A stretch of 64,000 bases of DNA from Actinokineospora enzanensis DSM 44649 (GCF_000374445.1 NZ_KB894417.1:97171-161170); one strand, 5' to 3'; shown: positions 28,238-36,695, counted from the stretch's first letter. Made by a program: numbers and translations. The notes: a model not told the origin generated them from the sequence alone.

Positions 28238-29031
28238 AGACCCACCTCCGCGTAGATGTCGTCCACGGCGTCGAAGTACTGCTCGTCGTCGGTGATCGCG
28301 TCGGCGGCGGCGATCCTGGGGTCGACGACCGCGGCGACCTCGCGGTAGCGGCGTTCCCAGCGCTCGGCGTCCACGCGCCAGTAGCCGACGGTGTCGTAGC
28401 GGCTCGCGGGCAGGCCGAGGGTGTGCCGGAGGTGCCTGCGGATGTCACGGGTGGCGGACGCCTCGCCCGCGACCCAGGTGTAGCCGGGCCCGTCCGGGAG
28501 GGTCAGGGTGGCCTGGCGCAGGGCGTCGCCCGCCTCGCGCGCGGACGCGTACACCCAGTCGACGGTGACATTCCCTTGAGAGTCGAAGGTCTGCCGCTCG
28601 TCGGGATTGTCCACAACGCACACCGCGTGCGCCGACGCGCCCGCGGGCAGTTCCTCGATGGCGCGGCCGATCGCGGGCAGCGCGGTGGCGTCGCCGACCA
28701 ACAGTCGCCAGGGGACGTCGGGGGCCGGGGCGTATTTGCCCGCCGGGGCCCCGCTGAGGGTGATCCCGTCACCCGTCCGGGCGGCCCGCGCCCAGGCCGC
28801 GGCCACGCCGCCGTCGTGCAGTACGAAGTCGATGTCGATCTCCGCGGCGACCGGGTCGCGACGGCGAATCGTGTAGTTTCGGGTGGTATCCGGGCCGAAC
28901 ACGAGCCGACAGGACTCGTCGGGCAGACCGCTGCCCCGGTAGTCGCGCAGCTCCTCGCCGCCGAGGGTCACCCGCAGCATGAGCGGGGTGACCGCGGTGG
29001 TGCGCAGCACGGTCGCACGGTAGGCGGTCAT
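28234..29031 (-). CDS. siderophore-interacting protein, FAD-dependent ferric-siderophore reductase (SIP/ViuB-like)
   Basis: A 265-residue protein. The start MTAYRATVLRTTAVTPLML at 29031 follows AAGGAG. The N-terminal FAD-binding barrel has TRNYTIRRRDPVAAEIDIDFVLHDGGVAAAW, close to the RxYT motif of the family; the C-terminal domain has LLVGDATALPAIGRAIE and WVAGEASATRDIRRHL. It would release iron in the cytoplasm by reducing the imported ferric siderophore. It is the first gene of a two-gene leftward operon with the ATPase and shares an iron box with the divergent binding-protein gene. Confidence 0.92.
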   Translation of the reverse strand: MTAYRATVLRTTAVTPLMLRVTLGGEELRDYRGSGLPDESCRLVFGPDTTRNYTIRRRDPVAAEIDIDFVLHDGGVAAAWARAARTGDGITLSGAPAGKYAPAPDVPWRLLVGDATALPAIGRAIEELPAGASAHAVCVVDNPDERQTFDSQGNVTVDWVYASAREAGDALRQATLTLPDGPGYTWVAGEASATRDIRRHLRHTLGLPASRYDTVGYWRVDAERWERRYREVAAVVDPRIAAADAITDDEQYFDAVDDIYAEVGL

Positions 29032-29064
29032 GGGTCTCCTTGTGATGGCAGACGCGTTGTCAAA

Positions 29065-29083
29065 ATAGGATAGCCTCACCTAA
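29065..29083. promoter_or_regulatory. iron box between divergent siderophore genes
   Basis: ATAGGATAGCCTCACCTAA matches the IdeR/DmdR consensus at about 16 of 19 positions. It lies between the SIP-ATPase operon (leftward) and the binding lipoprotein (rightward) and could control both. Confidence 0.8.
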
Positions 29084-29139
29084 CCTTCGCGTCATGCTCA
29101 CCCGAGTGGGGGAGCGGAGAATTCACCTGGAGTAGCCAC

Positions 29140-30096
29140 ATGACAGCGAGAGCCCGCCTCGCGGCGCTGGGCGCCGCGGCACTGCTGACCCTGGGCGTGG
29201 CCGCCTGCGGGACATCGGACACCGGGTCCGGCACGCCGTCCGCCCCGGCCGCCGCCGCGCCCGCGAAGCGCACCGTGCAGACGCCCAAGGGCCCGGTCGA
29301 GGTGCCCGGCGAGCCGAAGAAGATCGTGGCGATCGACTTCCAGATCCCCTACATCCTGCTCGACCTGAAGGCGAACCTGGCGGGCGCGATCGACCTGACC
29401 GCGGCCAAGGACGGCGAGCCGTTCACCAAGCTGACGATCATCGGCACCGACGCGGGCGAGCTGAACTACGACAAGATCGCCGAGCTTGACCCGGACCTGA
29501 TCCTGGCCGGGGACTACCAGGAGGCGGAGTACGCCAAGCTCAAGGACCGCTACCCGACCGTGCTGATCCCGGCCACCGGCGACCAGCCGGGCTGGAAGCC
29601 CCAGGTCAAGGCGGTCGCGGAGGCCATCGGCAAGGCAGGCGAGGTGGACGCGCTGGAGAAGAAGTACACCGAGCGGGTCGCGGCGCTGAAGGACAGGTAC
29701 AAGGACAAGATCCCCGCGCGGAAGTGGGCCACGCTGGGCACCTACGACGGGTCCGGCTGGTACCTCTACGACAAGATCGGCGGCCCGTCCACCGCCCTGA
29801 CCGACCTGGGCATCGGGTTCGACGAGGCCACCACCAAGGTCGCCGACGGCAACGTGGCGCAGTACTCGGTCGAGCAGCTCAACCAGCTCAACGGCGCCGA
29901 CGTGCTGCTCTTCGACGACCTCGGCCCGCCGGTCACCGCCCCCGACGCGGGCGCCAAGCTGAAGGCCGACCCGCTGTTCACCTCGTTGACCGCGGTGAAG
30001 GCGGGCAAGGTGTTCGACGGCGAGTACAACATCATCGACTACGGCGACGCGATGCGCGTCCTGGACGAGATCGACGGGGTGCTCGGCAAGCTCTGA
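29140..30096 (+). CDS. ferric-siderophore substrate-binding lipoprotein (FepB-like)
   Basis: A 318-residue lipoprotein: signal helix ALGAAALLTLGVAACGTSD with a VAAC lipobox near residue 24. The mature part is a helical-backbone class III binding protein: VPGEPKKIVAIDFQIPYILLDL, IGTDAGELNYDKIAELDPDLILAGDYQEAEYAKL, YSVEQLNQLNGADVLLFDDL. It should capture the ferric siderophore outside the membrane for the FepC-type importer. It is transcribed alone, from the iron box at 29065 to the terminator at 30112. Confidence 0.92.
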   Translation: MTARARLAALGAAALLTLGVAACGTSDTGSGTPSAPAAAAPAKRTVQTPKGPVEVPGEPKKIVAIDFQIPYILLDLKANLAGAIDLTAAKDGEPFTKLTIIGTDAGELNYDKIAELDPDLILAGDYQEAEYAKLKDRYPTVLIPATGDQPGWKPQVKAVAEAIGKAGEVDALEKKYTERVAALKDRYKDKIPARKWATLGTYDGSGWYLYDKIGGPSTALTDLGIGFDEATTKVADGNVAQYSVEQLNQLNGADVLLFDDLGPPVTAPDAGAKLKADPLFTSLTAVKAGKVFDGEYNIIDYGDAMRVLDEIDGVLGKL

Positions 30097-30111
30097 GCCT
30101 TCTCCCTGTCC

Positions 30112-30145
30112 AAGGGGGGCGGTCCGCTCGGCGGGCCGCCCCCTT
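30112..30145 (+). terminator. Rho-independent terminator of the binding-protein gene
   Basis: Long GC stem formed by AAGGGGGGCGGTCCGC and GCGGGCCGCCCCCTT with a 3-base loop, ending in TTT. It begins 15 bases after the stop codon. Confidence 0.85.
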
Positions 30146-30192
30146 TGTCGTCGTCCTCACAGCCGCGCCGGGCCGCCGTGAGCTATATTTGA

Positions 30193-30207
30193 CACCAATG
30201 ATTGGTG
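30193..30207. promoter_or_regulatory. palindrome overlapping the regulator start codon
   Basis: CACCAAT-G-ATTGGTG is a perfect 7-bp dyad. The ATG of the OhrR-like gene (30198-30200) lies in its centre, so a bound repressor would directly block initiation. TTGACA-like sequence touches its left side. Confidence 0.6.
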
Positions 30208-30668
30208 CACAAAGTTTTCCGGAGGACGAGGACCCGCTGGCCCTGGAGCGGCAGGTCTGCTTCGCCCTGGCCATCGCCGCCCGCGGTGTCATCGGCGTCT
30301 ACCGCCCGCTGCTGGAGCCGATGGGCCTGACCCACCCGCAGTACCTGGTGATGCTGGCGCTGTGGGGGCGGACACCGCTGTCGGTGAAGGAGCTGAGCGG
30401 CCTGCTCGCGCTCGACCCCGGCACCCTGTCGCCGCTGCTGAAACGGCTTGAGTCGATCGGCTACCTCACCCGCGCCCGCGCCCGCGCGGACGAACGCCAG
30501 CTGGCCGTGACCCTGACTCCCGAGGGCGCCGCCCTGCGCGAGCGGGCCCTGGCCATCCCGCCCGCGGTGGTGGCCCGGCTCGGCATCGACCTCGCCGACC
30601 TCCGCGCCCTGCACGAGTCGCTGACCCGCGTGATCGCCGCGGTGTCCGCCGGGAAGGACGAGCAATGA
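30198..30668 (+). CDS. MarR-family regulator, OhrR-like peroxide sensor
   Basis: A 156-residue protein. The N-terminal part LALERQVCFALAIAARGVIG and YRPLLEPMGLTHPQYLVMLA matches OhrR proteins, including Cys21 at the place of the redox-active cysteine. The winged helix has PLSVKELSGLLALDPGTLSP followed by LLKRLESIGYLTRARARADERQ. OhrR repressors are inactivated when organic hydroperoxides oxidise this Cys. No ohr peroxidase gene is adjacent; the next gene, overlapping by 4 bases, is a DUF5313 protein. Autoregulation is suggested by the palindrome at the start codon. Confidence 0.82.
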   Translation: MIGAQSFPEDEDPLALERQVCFALAIAARGVIGVYRPLLEPMGLTHPQYLVMLALWGRTPLSVKELSGLLALDPGTLSPLLKRLESIGYLTRARARADERQLAVTLTPEGAALRERALAIPPAVVARLGIDLADLRALHESLTRVIAAVSAGKDEQ

Positions 30669-31063
30669 CCACACCCCCGCTCCCCCACCGCCTCTGGTAC
30701 CTGCTCGGCGGCCGCCTCCCGCAGAAGTACCGGGACTGGGTGCTGCACGACGCGGCCCGCCCGTCCTGGCTGGCCTGGTTCGCCGTCCGCACGCTGTTCC
30801 GCATGGTGCCGTTGACGACCCTGATCACGGTAGGGCTGCTGCTGGGCCTGGACGCGCCCGCCGGGTTGGCGTTGGCGTGCGGCGGGCTGGGGTTGGTGGT
30901 GGGCGTGTACTTCATGCTGTCGTACGCCATCGAGAGCACGGAGTACCGCGTCAGCCGCTACGGCCACGCGCACGGCGCGGCCGCGCAGGCCCGGAAAGCC
31001 CGCGACGCGGCCAAGGACGCGGCCCGCCAACGACGCTACGACGCCGCGTGGCGCAACGCCTGA
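30665..31063 (+). CDS. DUF5313-type membrane protein
   Basis: A 132-residue protein that overlaps the OhrR-like gene by 4 bases (ATGA). The N-terminus RLWYLLGGRLPQKYRDWVLH is typical of the actinobacterial DUF5313 family. Two membrane helices follow (about 55-70 and 74-92), with a basic cytoplasmic tail. The function is unknown; translational coupling suggests that it belongs to the same oxidative or envelope stress response as the regulator. Confidence 0.7.
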   Translation: MTTPPLPHRLWYLLGGRLPQKYRDWVLHDAARPSWLAWFAVRTLFRMVPLTTLITVGLLLGLDAPAGLALACGGLGLVVGVYFMLSYAIESTEYRVSRYGHAHGAAAQARKARDAAKDAARQRRYDAAWRNA

Positions 31064-31414
31064 CGTACCGGTCACCGGGGCTCGGAACGTCCGCCGCCGA
31101 TCGCGGTCGCACCTTCCCGAGGTCCTCGCCACCGCACCCGGGCTGTCGACGGACTGTCGATCAACTTCCGCTCGTGTCCGACCACCGCCTCGCCCGTACC
31201 GCCGCGGGGTTCGGGCGGCGCGGCGGGTCAGTCGGGGATGAGGGTGTGCCGGGTGAGCTCGGAGCCAGCGGAGGCGGGTCGGCGGTGGGGTGCCGGTGTG
31301 CGGGGAGGTCGCGATGAGGAGGGTGATGTCGTCGGCCGAGACGTCGGGCCGGACGGTGCCCTGGGTGTGGGCGCCGGCGACGACTCGGCCGCAGCGCGGG
31401 CGGCGGGGCCGATC
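31064..31414. other. intergenic region between convergent genes
   Basis: About 350 bases. On the minus strand near 31390-31280 a frame reads SADDITLLIATSP, which resembles the end of PP2C/SpoIIE phosphatases, but no start or other motif supports a gene. It could be a short remnant or chance. No clear terminator hairpin was identified. Confidence 0.3.
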
Positions 31415-32785
31415 TCAGCGGTAGCGGCGGCCCGCCTTGCTGCTCGCGGAGAACGCGGCCGCCGAACCGGCTGCAGCGAGGGGCGCTTCGGTGTGGCGGC
31501 GTCCCGGTTGCGCGGTGCCGTTCCCAGGCGTCCCGCGGCGCGGTGCCCGGCGGCCGCCACCGGACCTCGCCGGGGCCGCGGGCGGGGGGACGAGGGCGCG
31601 TTCGCCGGGTGCGAGTTCGGCGAGCAGCGGGTCACCGGGGCTCAGCCGGGTGACGGTGGGTTTGATCCCGGCCTTGCGGGTCAGCTCGCGCACGTCGGCG
31701 ACCTGCGTGTCGGTCATCAGGGTGATGACGGTGCCGGACGCGCCCGCTCGCGCGGTGCGGCCGGAGCGGTGCAGGTAGCTCTTGTGCTCCAGCGGCGGGT
31801 CGGCGTGGATCACCACCCCGACGTCGTCGACGTGGATGCCGCGGGCGGCGATGTCGGTGGCGACCAGGGTGGTGACCGTGCCGTCGGCGAACGCGGCCAG
31901 ATTGCGCGTCCGGGCGTTCTGCCCGAGGTTGCCGTGCAGTTCCAGCGCGGGCACACCCGCCGCCACCAGCTGGCGGGTCAGCCGGGTCGCGCCGCGCTTG
32001 GTGCGGGTGAACACCAGCGACCGGCCCGGCGCCGAGGTCAGGTCGACCAGCACCGGCAGCCTGCTGTCGACGCGCACGTGCAGCATGTGGTGCGCCATGG
32101 TGCTCACCGGGGAGCGCGCGGTGTCGACGCTGTGCGTGACCGGGTCGTGCAGGTAGCGGCGCACCAGCACGTCCACGCCCGTGTCCAGGGTGGCCGAGAA
32201 GAGCATCCGCTGGCCGTCGGCCGGGGTGCGGTCCAGCAGCCGCCGGACCACCGGCAGGAAACCGAGGTCGGCCATGTGGTCGGCCTCGTCCAACACCGCG
32301 ATGCGCACCGCGTCCAGGTGTACGTGGCCGCGGCCGAGGTGGTCGGCGAGCCTGCCCGGACAGGCGATCAGCAGGTCCACCCCGGCGTCGAGCGCGGTGA
32401 TCTGCGGACGCGGCCGGACCCCGCCGAACACGGTCAGGGTGCGCAGGCCCAGCGCCCGGGCGAGCGGGGCGGCGGACGCCTCGATCTGGCAGGCCAGCTC
32501 CCGGGTAGGGGCCAGCACCAGCGCCCGGGGCCTGCCGGGCGCGGGTCGGACCGCCTCGGCCGCGAGCCGGGCCAGGGCCGGGATCAGGAAGGCATAGGTC
32601 TTGCCCGAACCGGTGCGTCCCCGGCCCAGGACGTCCCGCCCGGCCAGGGAATCCGGCAGGGTGGCGGCCTGGATGGGGAACGGCCGGTGCACCTCCGCGG
32701 CGGCGAGCGCCTCGGCGAGGCGGGCGGGTACGCCGAGGGCGCGGAACGAGCCCGCGTCGGCGCTGGAGGGGCGGCGTGCCGCCAT
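31415..32785 (-). CDS. DEAD-box RNA helicase
   Basis: A 456-residue protein. The start MAARRPSSADAG at 32785 has GGAG upstream. The helicase core is complete: Q motif RPFPIQAATL, motif I GRGRTGSGKTYAF, Ia APTRELACQ, II VLDEADHMA, III FSATL, then ATDIAARGIHVDDV and HRSGRTARAGASG (motifs V and VI). A basic, low-complexity tail follows (about residues 370-456), as in RhlE/DeaD-type RNA chaperone helicases. These enzymes unwind RNA duplexes in ribosome assembly and mRNA turnover, often at low temperature; a cold shock protein gene lies divergently 715 bases away. Confidence 0.92.
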   Translation of the reverse strand: MAARRPSSADAGSFRALGVPARLAEALAAAEVHRPFPIQAATLPDSLAGRDVLGRGRTGSGKTYAFLIPALARLAAEAVRPAPGRPRALVLAPTRELACQIEASAAPLARALGLRTLTVFGGVRPRPQITALDAGVDLLIACPGRLADHLGRGHVHLDAVRIAVLDEADHMADLGFLPVVRRLLDRTPADGQRMLFSATLDTGVDVLVRRYLHDPVTHSVDTARSPVSTMAHHMLHVRVDSRLPVLVDLTSAPGRSLVFTRTKRGATRLTRQLVAAGVPALELHGNLGQNARTRNLAAFADGTVTTLVATDIAARGIHVDDVGVVIHADPPLEHKSYLHRSGRTARAGASGTVITLMTDTQVADVRELTRKAGIKPTVTRLSPGDPLLAELAPGERALVPPPAAPARSGGGRRAPRRGTPGNGTAQPGRRHTEAPLAAAGSAAAFSASSKAGRRYR

Positions 32786-33308
32786 GGAGTTCTCCGAACG
32801 TGGAAGGGTCGTCCTGCCCGGCGCGGACCGTCGAGGCCGCGGCGCGTGGTGGTCGACGTGTACCGGGCCCGAGGCAGAACGGAGCGGACCCGCGACAACG
32901 AGGCTACCACGCGACCGACGAAGCACGTCCCCGTGGTGAACGACTCGCCACTAGGCGACAGGCGCGTCCCATGCCGACGGCGAGCGCTCTCCACTGTCGA
33001 TAGAGGACGATTGACGACCGGACGGGCGCGCGCGGCACTCCGGCTGCCACGCCGAACGACACCGCGGCCTTACTGTCCATTGTGGATATCAATAAGCGGT
33101 GTCCTCTCGCGACTGTCATGCAGGCACAGTACCGTTCGGCCCCGCGCGCCGCGGGCCACCTGCCCGCCGGGTCCGGGACTCCGCCCGGTCGGTCGGCGAC
33201 GAGGTCGGCGTTCCGGCACCGGCGCGGGCGTCCACGCCACCCGACGGGAACCGGTCGCACCGACCGGACGACGACCTCGCTCGGTCGGTTCGGCGGTCGC
33301 GCCGCCGG

Positions 33309-33337
33309 TTGACGATCCCGGTAGGGCGTGCTCTACT
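33309..33337 (+). promoter_or_regulatory. candidate housekeeping promoter of the cold shock gene
   Basis: TTGACG (33309-33314), a 17-base spacer and TCTACT (33332-33337) fit a sigma-70-type -35/-10 pair. It would give a 5' leader of about 155 bases before the cspA-like start, similar in length to leaders of cold-induced csp genes. Confidence 0.45.
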
Positions 33338-33374
33338 GGGCGAGGTTGAAGATTTTTGTGTTCGTTGCCTCTGA

Positions 33375-33399
33375 CGCTCGCAAGAGTTTTTGGCGAGCG
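33375..33399 (+). promoter_or_regulatory. hairpin in the cold shock gene leader
   Basis: Perfect 7-bp stem CGCTCGC / GCGAGCG with an 11-base AU-rich loop (AAGAGTTTTTG), located about 100 bases before the ATG. A structured leader of this kind could act in temperature-dependent translation; this is inference. Confidence 0.4.
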
Positions 33400-33499
33400 C
33401 TTCCAGGTGTCTCCGGCGGCTCCTTCGACAGGCGCTCGCAGCCCGGTCGACTCGGTCGAGTACGACCCGAAACGCGCGACGCGACAAGGAGATTCCCCC

Positions 33500-33703
33500 A
33501 TGGCCGAGGGCACTGTGAAGTGGTTCAACGGCGAGAAGGGTTTCGGTTTCATCAGCCCCGACGACGGCGGCACCGACCTTTTCGTGCACTACTCCGAGAT
33601 CAACGGCGGCGGTTTCCGCAGTCTGGCGGAGAACGCCCGGGTCCGGTTCGACGTCGGGCAGGGCAACCGGGGCCCGCAGGCCACGGCCGTGACGCTCATC
33701 TGA
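33500..33703 (+). CDS. cold shock protein, CspA family
   Basis: A 67-residue protein, the usual CspA size. The start [18 protein letters not shown] at 33500 has AAGGAGA upstream. RNP1 (KGFGFI) and RNP2 (DLFVHY) single-strand nucleic acid binding motifs are intact, and the protein ends [10 protein letters not shown]. It should bind mRNA as an RNA chaperone. A second, frameshifted csp gene of the same restored length lies at 36896-37098. Confidence 0.95.
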   Translation: MAEGTVKWFNGEKGFGFISPDDGGTDLFVHYSEINGGGFRSLAENARVRFDVGQGNRGPQATAVTLI

Positions 33704-33790
33704 CCCGCGCGACGACCGTCCCTGCGGCACGGATCCCGACCGCGGAGCGGGCGATCTCCGAAAGGCCCACCATCCGAGAGGGGCCACACC

Positions 33791-34246
33791 ATGTCCGACG
33801 GATCGGCCGACAGATCGGCGCCACCGGGTTCCCCACGCACCGACGCGGGCCCGCCGTCCCACCGACAGGCCGCCCGCACACCGCCACCTCCCGCCGCGCG
33901 CGACCCCTTGCGCCGTACGCGCATCAGCACCCTGTGGATCGGTGTCATCGTCTTTGCGGTCGTGCTCGTGCCCGTCCTGATCTTCACCCTGCAGAACACC
34001 CAGCCGGTGCGGATCTCCTTCTTCGCGGCGGACGGCGAGGTTCCACTGGCCGTGGCCACGCTGCTCGCGAGCGCGGCCGGAATGCTGCTCACCGCCATCG
34101 CGGGAGCGCTGCGGATCCGACAACTCCGCAAGCGCCTCCCCCGCGCCGACCGGACCCGCCCACCTCATCCCGCCGGTCCGCGGGCCACCTCTCAGCGAGC
34201 GAGACCGATTACCCGGCGCGGGACCGGCGACATCGACCGGGAATGA
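33791..34246 (+). CDS. LapA/DUF1049-like membrane protein
   Basis: A 151-residue protein with a Pro-rich cytoplasmic N-terminus (about 45 residues), then the LapA-type unit: helix STLWIGVIVFAVVLVPVLIF, the short link TLQNTQPVRISFF, and a second helix (VPLAVATLLASAAGMLLTAIAGAL), followed by a basic tail. LQNT..V.ISF is the hallmark of the family, linked to lipopolysaccharide or envelope assembly in other bacteria; the role in actinobacteria is unknown. The start follows GAGAGGGG. Confidence 0.75.
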   Translation: MSDGSADRSAPPGSPRTDAGPPSHRQAARTPPPPAARDPLRRTRISTLWIGVIVFAVVLVPVLIFTLQNTQPVRISFFAADGEVPLAVATLLASAAGMLLTAIAGALRIRQLRKRLPRADRTRPPHPAGPRATSQRARPITRRGTGDIDRE

Positions 34247-34374
34247 ACGATCCCCGCGCGCGCCGCGGTGCGGGTTCGGGAACCCGAGCGGCGAGCCCCG
34301 CCGATCGTCTCGGCGGACTTCGGCAGGAGAACGGCTCGGCAGGAGGACGGACAGTCCAGGAAGGACTCACCCCC

Positions 34375-34725
34375 ATGACCACGCCACCCCGCAAGAAGGA
34401 CATGCCTCCCGACACCGAGTCGGCGGGCGGACAGGCGAACGGGCCGACCAGGCCCCGGCAGGACGCGGAGCAGGTACGCGAAACCGCTGACGCCGCCGAC
34501 CGGGTCCGCGGCGACACCCAGCCACCTCCCGAAGCGCTCACCGTCCACGCCGGGGATGCCACCGACAGGCCCGAGGACGGCGCAACCCTCGGGCAATTCC
34601 CACCCGCACTGGCGCGTGGGGTCGAGCAACTCACCAGGAGCCTCCGGCAGCGCCCCGGACCGACCCTGGCCATCGCGACCGTGGTGTTCCTGATCCTGCG
34701 GCGACGCGCACGCCGGACCCGGTAG
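34375..34725 (+). CDS. hypothetical protein with a C-terminal membrane anchor
   Basis: A 116-residue protein starting at ATG 34375 behind AAGGA. It is hydrophilic and rich in Asp, Glu, Arg and Pro over most of its length (disordered-looking), ending with a short hydrophobic helix (PTLAIATVVFLILRRRARR) and basic residues, as in DUF3618-like or tail-anchored envelope proteins. I do not recognise a family. It is in line with the LapA-like gene and the small gene after it, probably one transcript. Confidence 0.55.
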   Translation: MTTPPRKKDMPPDTESAGGQANGPTRPRQDAEQVRETADAADRVRGDTQPPPEALTVHAGDATDRPEDGATLGQFPPALARGVEQLTRSLRQRPGPTLAIATVVFLILRRRARRTR

Positions 34726-34795
34726 GACCGACCCGATGACGAAGGCCCCCGCCGCGCAGGCAGGTCCACGTTCCGCACCACGCCAGGAGGACAGC

Positions 34796-34951
34796 ATGCC
34801 CGATGACCGATTCGTCTCCCGACACGAGCGCCGAGTCGTGTTCGTGTGCGACGTCATCAAGAAGAACTCGGCGCTCGGCGACGAGGCCGCGCACGCGCTC
34901 GCGGTGCGGGTGATCCACGAACTCGACCACATCCCGGAGCCGACCCGCTGA
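34796..34951 (+). CDS. small soluble protein, DUF6307-like
   Basis: A 51-residue protein if started at MPDDRFVSRHERRVVF, which has AGGAGGACAGC directly upstream; an earlier in-frame ATG at 34736 would give 71 residues. The body RRVVFVCDVIKKNSALGDE and AALRVIHELDHIPE-type ending (here ALAVRVIHELDHIPEPTR) resembles the small actinobacterial DUF6307 family. It has no membrane segment. The function is unknown. Confidence 0.5.
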   Translation: MPDDRFVSRHERRVVFVCDVIKKNSALGDEAAHALAVRVIHELDHIPEPTR

Positions 34952-34985
34952 ACGGCCCGGTCCGACACCCCAGGGAACGGGAACG

Positions 34986-36020
34986 GTGCTCACCATGACA
35001 TCGACGGAGAACACGGCCACGACCGGCGCCCACGACTACGGCGAGCTCTCCCGTCAGGTCCACCAGGCAGGCCTGCTGCGGCGCAGGTACGGCTACTACG
35101 CGGGCAAGGTCTCCCTCAACATCCTCGCCTTCGCGGGCGGCTGGGTGGCCTTCGTCAGCCTCGGCGACTCCTGGTGGCAACTGTTCCTCGCGGTGTTCTT
35201 CGCGGTGGTGTTCGCGCAGCTGTCGTTCATCGGGCACGACGCCGGGCACCGGCAGATCTTCCGCGGCCGCAAGGCCAACGACGCGGTGGGCTTCTGGCAC
35301 GGCGGTCTGGTCGGCCTGAGCTACTCGTCGTGGATGGACCAGCACACGCGGCACCACGCCAACCCCAACCACGAGGACGACGATCCCGACATCCAAATCC
35401 CGGCCCTCGTGTTCACCCCGGAACAGGCCGCCGGGAAACGGGGGTTCGCGCTCTGGTCGGCCAAGTACCAGGCGTACTTCTTCTTCCCGCTGCTGCTGCT
35501 CGAAGGGTTCAGCCTGCACGTCTCCAGTGTGAAGGCCCTGTGGCAGAAGGATCTGCGCGCGCGCAAGCTGGAAGTGGTCCTGATGGTCGGCCACCTCTCC
35601 GCCTACCTGACCGCGGTCTTCCTGGTGCTCTCGCCGCTGACCGGGCTGGTCTTCATCCTGGTGCACCAGTGCCTCTGGGGTGTCTACATGGGATGCTCGT
35701 TCGCGCCGGGCCACAAGGGCATGCCGATCGTCCCGACCGGGCAGCGGCTGGACTTCGTCCGCAGGCAGGTTCTCACCACCCGCAACATCCGCGGCGGTGT
35801 CTGGGTCGACTTCACCCTCGGCGCGCTGAACTACCAGATCGAGCACCACCTGTTCCCCTCGATGCCCCGACCGAACCTGCGACGCGCCCAACCGATCGTG
35901 CGCGCGTTCTGCGCCCGCAAGGGCATCGAGTACGCACAGTGCGGGTGGCCGCAGACCTACGTTCACGTACTGCGCCACCTGCACGCCGTCGGCGCGCCGC
36001 TGCGGCGCGCCGACCATTGA
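34986..36020 (+). CDS. membrane fatty acid desaturase (acyl-lipid type)
   Basis: A 344-residue integral membrane di-iron enzyme. The three His boxes are HDAGH (84-88), HTRHH (120-124) and QIEHH (284-288); the last form is typical of front-end and linoleoyl-type acyl-lipid desaturases. Four or more membrane helices surround them. It introduces double bases-type unsaturation, that is, a double bond, into fatty acyl chains and so adjusts membrane fluidity. GTG 34986 has the best spacing to CAGGGA; ATG 34995 is possible. Its place downstream of a cold shock gene suggests a role in cold adaptation. No dedicated ferredoxin gene is adjacent. Confidence 0.92.
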   Translation: MLTMTSTENTATTGAHDYGELSRQVHQAGLLRRRYGYYAGKVSLNILAFAGGWVAFVSLGDSWWQLFLAVFFAVVFAQLSFIGHDAGHRQIFRGRKANDAVGFWHGGLVGLSYSSWMDQHTRHHANPNHEDDDPDIQIPALVFTPEQAAGKRGFALWSAKYQAYFFFPLLLLEGFSLHVSSVKALWQKDLRARKLEVVLMVGHLSAYLTAVFLVLSPLTGLVFILVHQCLWGVYMGCSFAPGHKGMPIVPTGQRLDFVRRQVLTTRNIRGGVWVDFTLGALNYQIEHHLFPSMPRPNLRRAQPIVRAFCARKGIEYAQCGWPQTYVHVLRHLHAVGAPLRRADH

Positions 36021-36053
36021 TCCCGCCGACCACTGACGACGGGAACGCCGAAC

Positions 36054-36695
36054 ATGACGCCCGGTCCGTTGCCCGACGACGACCCGCCCGACACCCGCGG
36101 ACCCAGCCGCCGACGCCCGCCACCGGTCGCCTCGGCCACGTCCGGCGGCGCGCCGCGGACGACCCGCTGGGGCAGCGCACCCGCCGTCGGGCCGGATGCC
36201 GGGGCAGGTGACGGCCCGCGCGTGCGCAGCGAGGTGCGGTTGCGGATGAAGCCGGGGCACACCGCGCGGGGAGTGGCCGGGGCCTGGTGGCCGCGGTCTC
36301 CCGATCCCTCGGCGGAGTTCCCGGAACTCGTCCTCGCGTTGAGCTCCTGGGTCGGCCCGGTGGGGCGAGTCACCTACCACATCGACGACTGGGGCGTGTC
36401 CGGGAGCGAGGTGGTGGTCGACGGCTGGCCGGTCGAGCTCGTCGCATCGAGCACCCTCCGGCCGCACACGGTGACGGTGGTCGGTACCCGCTCGCGCGAG
36501 AGGAACCTGTTGGTCATCCCGCCACGGACACCGGGGGCGGCCGCGCGGGCCGTACTGAGATCCATGGCGGGCCCGGACGAGATCCTCGGTGTCGAGGACG
36601 TGCTCACGACCCGCGGCGCCCCGCTCGGGCCGCCGGATGCCGGTGGACCTCCCCGACCGGGTGGTGTCGACCGCTCGGGCGGTGCCGCGGGGTGA
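36054..36695 (+). CDS. DUF5994 family protein
   Basis: A 213-residue soluble protein. After a Pro/Arg-rich N-terminus (about 60 residues) comes VRLRMKPGHTARGVAGAWWP and RSPDPSAEFPELVLALSSWV, then GRVTYHIDDWGVSG and LLVIPPRTPGAAARAVL, the wording of DUF5994, a family widespread in actinobacteria and often found near stress genes. The function is unknown. It starts 34 bases after the desaturase gene and is probably co-transcribed. Confidence 0.7.
   Translation: MTPGPLPDDDPPDTRGPSRRRPPPVASATSGGAPRTTRWGSAPAVGPDAGAGDGPRVRSEVRLRMKPGHTARGVAGAWWPRSPDPSAEFPELVLALSSWVGPVGRVTYHIDDWGVSGSEVVVDGWPVELVASSTLRPHTVTVVGTRSRERNLLVIPPRTPGAAARAVLRSMAGPDEILGVEDVLTTRGAPLGPPDAGGPPRPGGVDRSGGAAG

Larger units (their letters stand above)
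32786..33499. other. divergent region with cold-shock promoter and leader
   Basis: About 700 bases with no supported gene, between the helicase and cspA-like genes. It contains a candidate promoter (33309-33337) and a leader hairpin (33375-33399), described separately. The helicase promoter must be in the left part. Confidence 0.45.

Noticed and set aside
31280..31400. Possible PP2C/SpoIIE phosphatase tail (SADDITLLIATSP)
   Set aside because: Only one short motif is visible and no further part of such a gene was found; chance is likely.
31238..33349. A 703-codon plus-strand frame over the helicase gene
   Set aside because: It is antisense to intact helicase motifs, of low complexity, and has no ribosome binding site or known domain.
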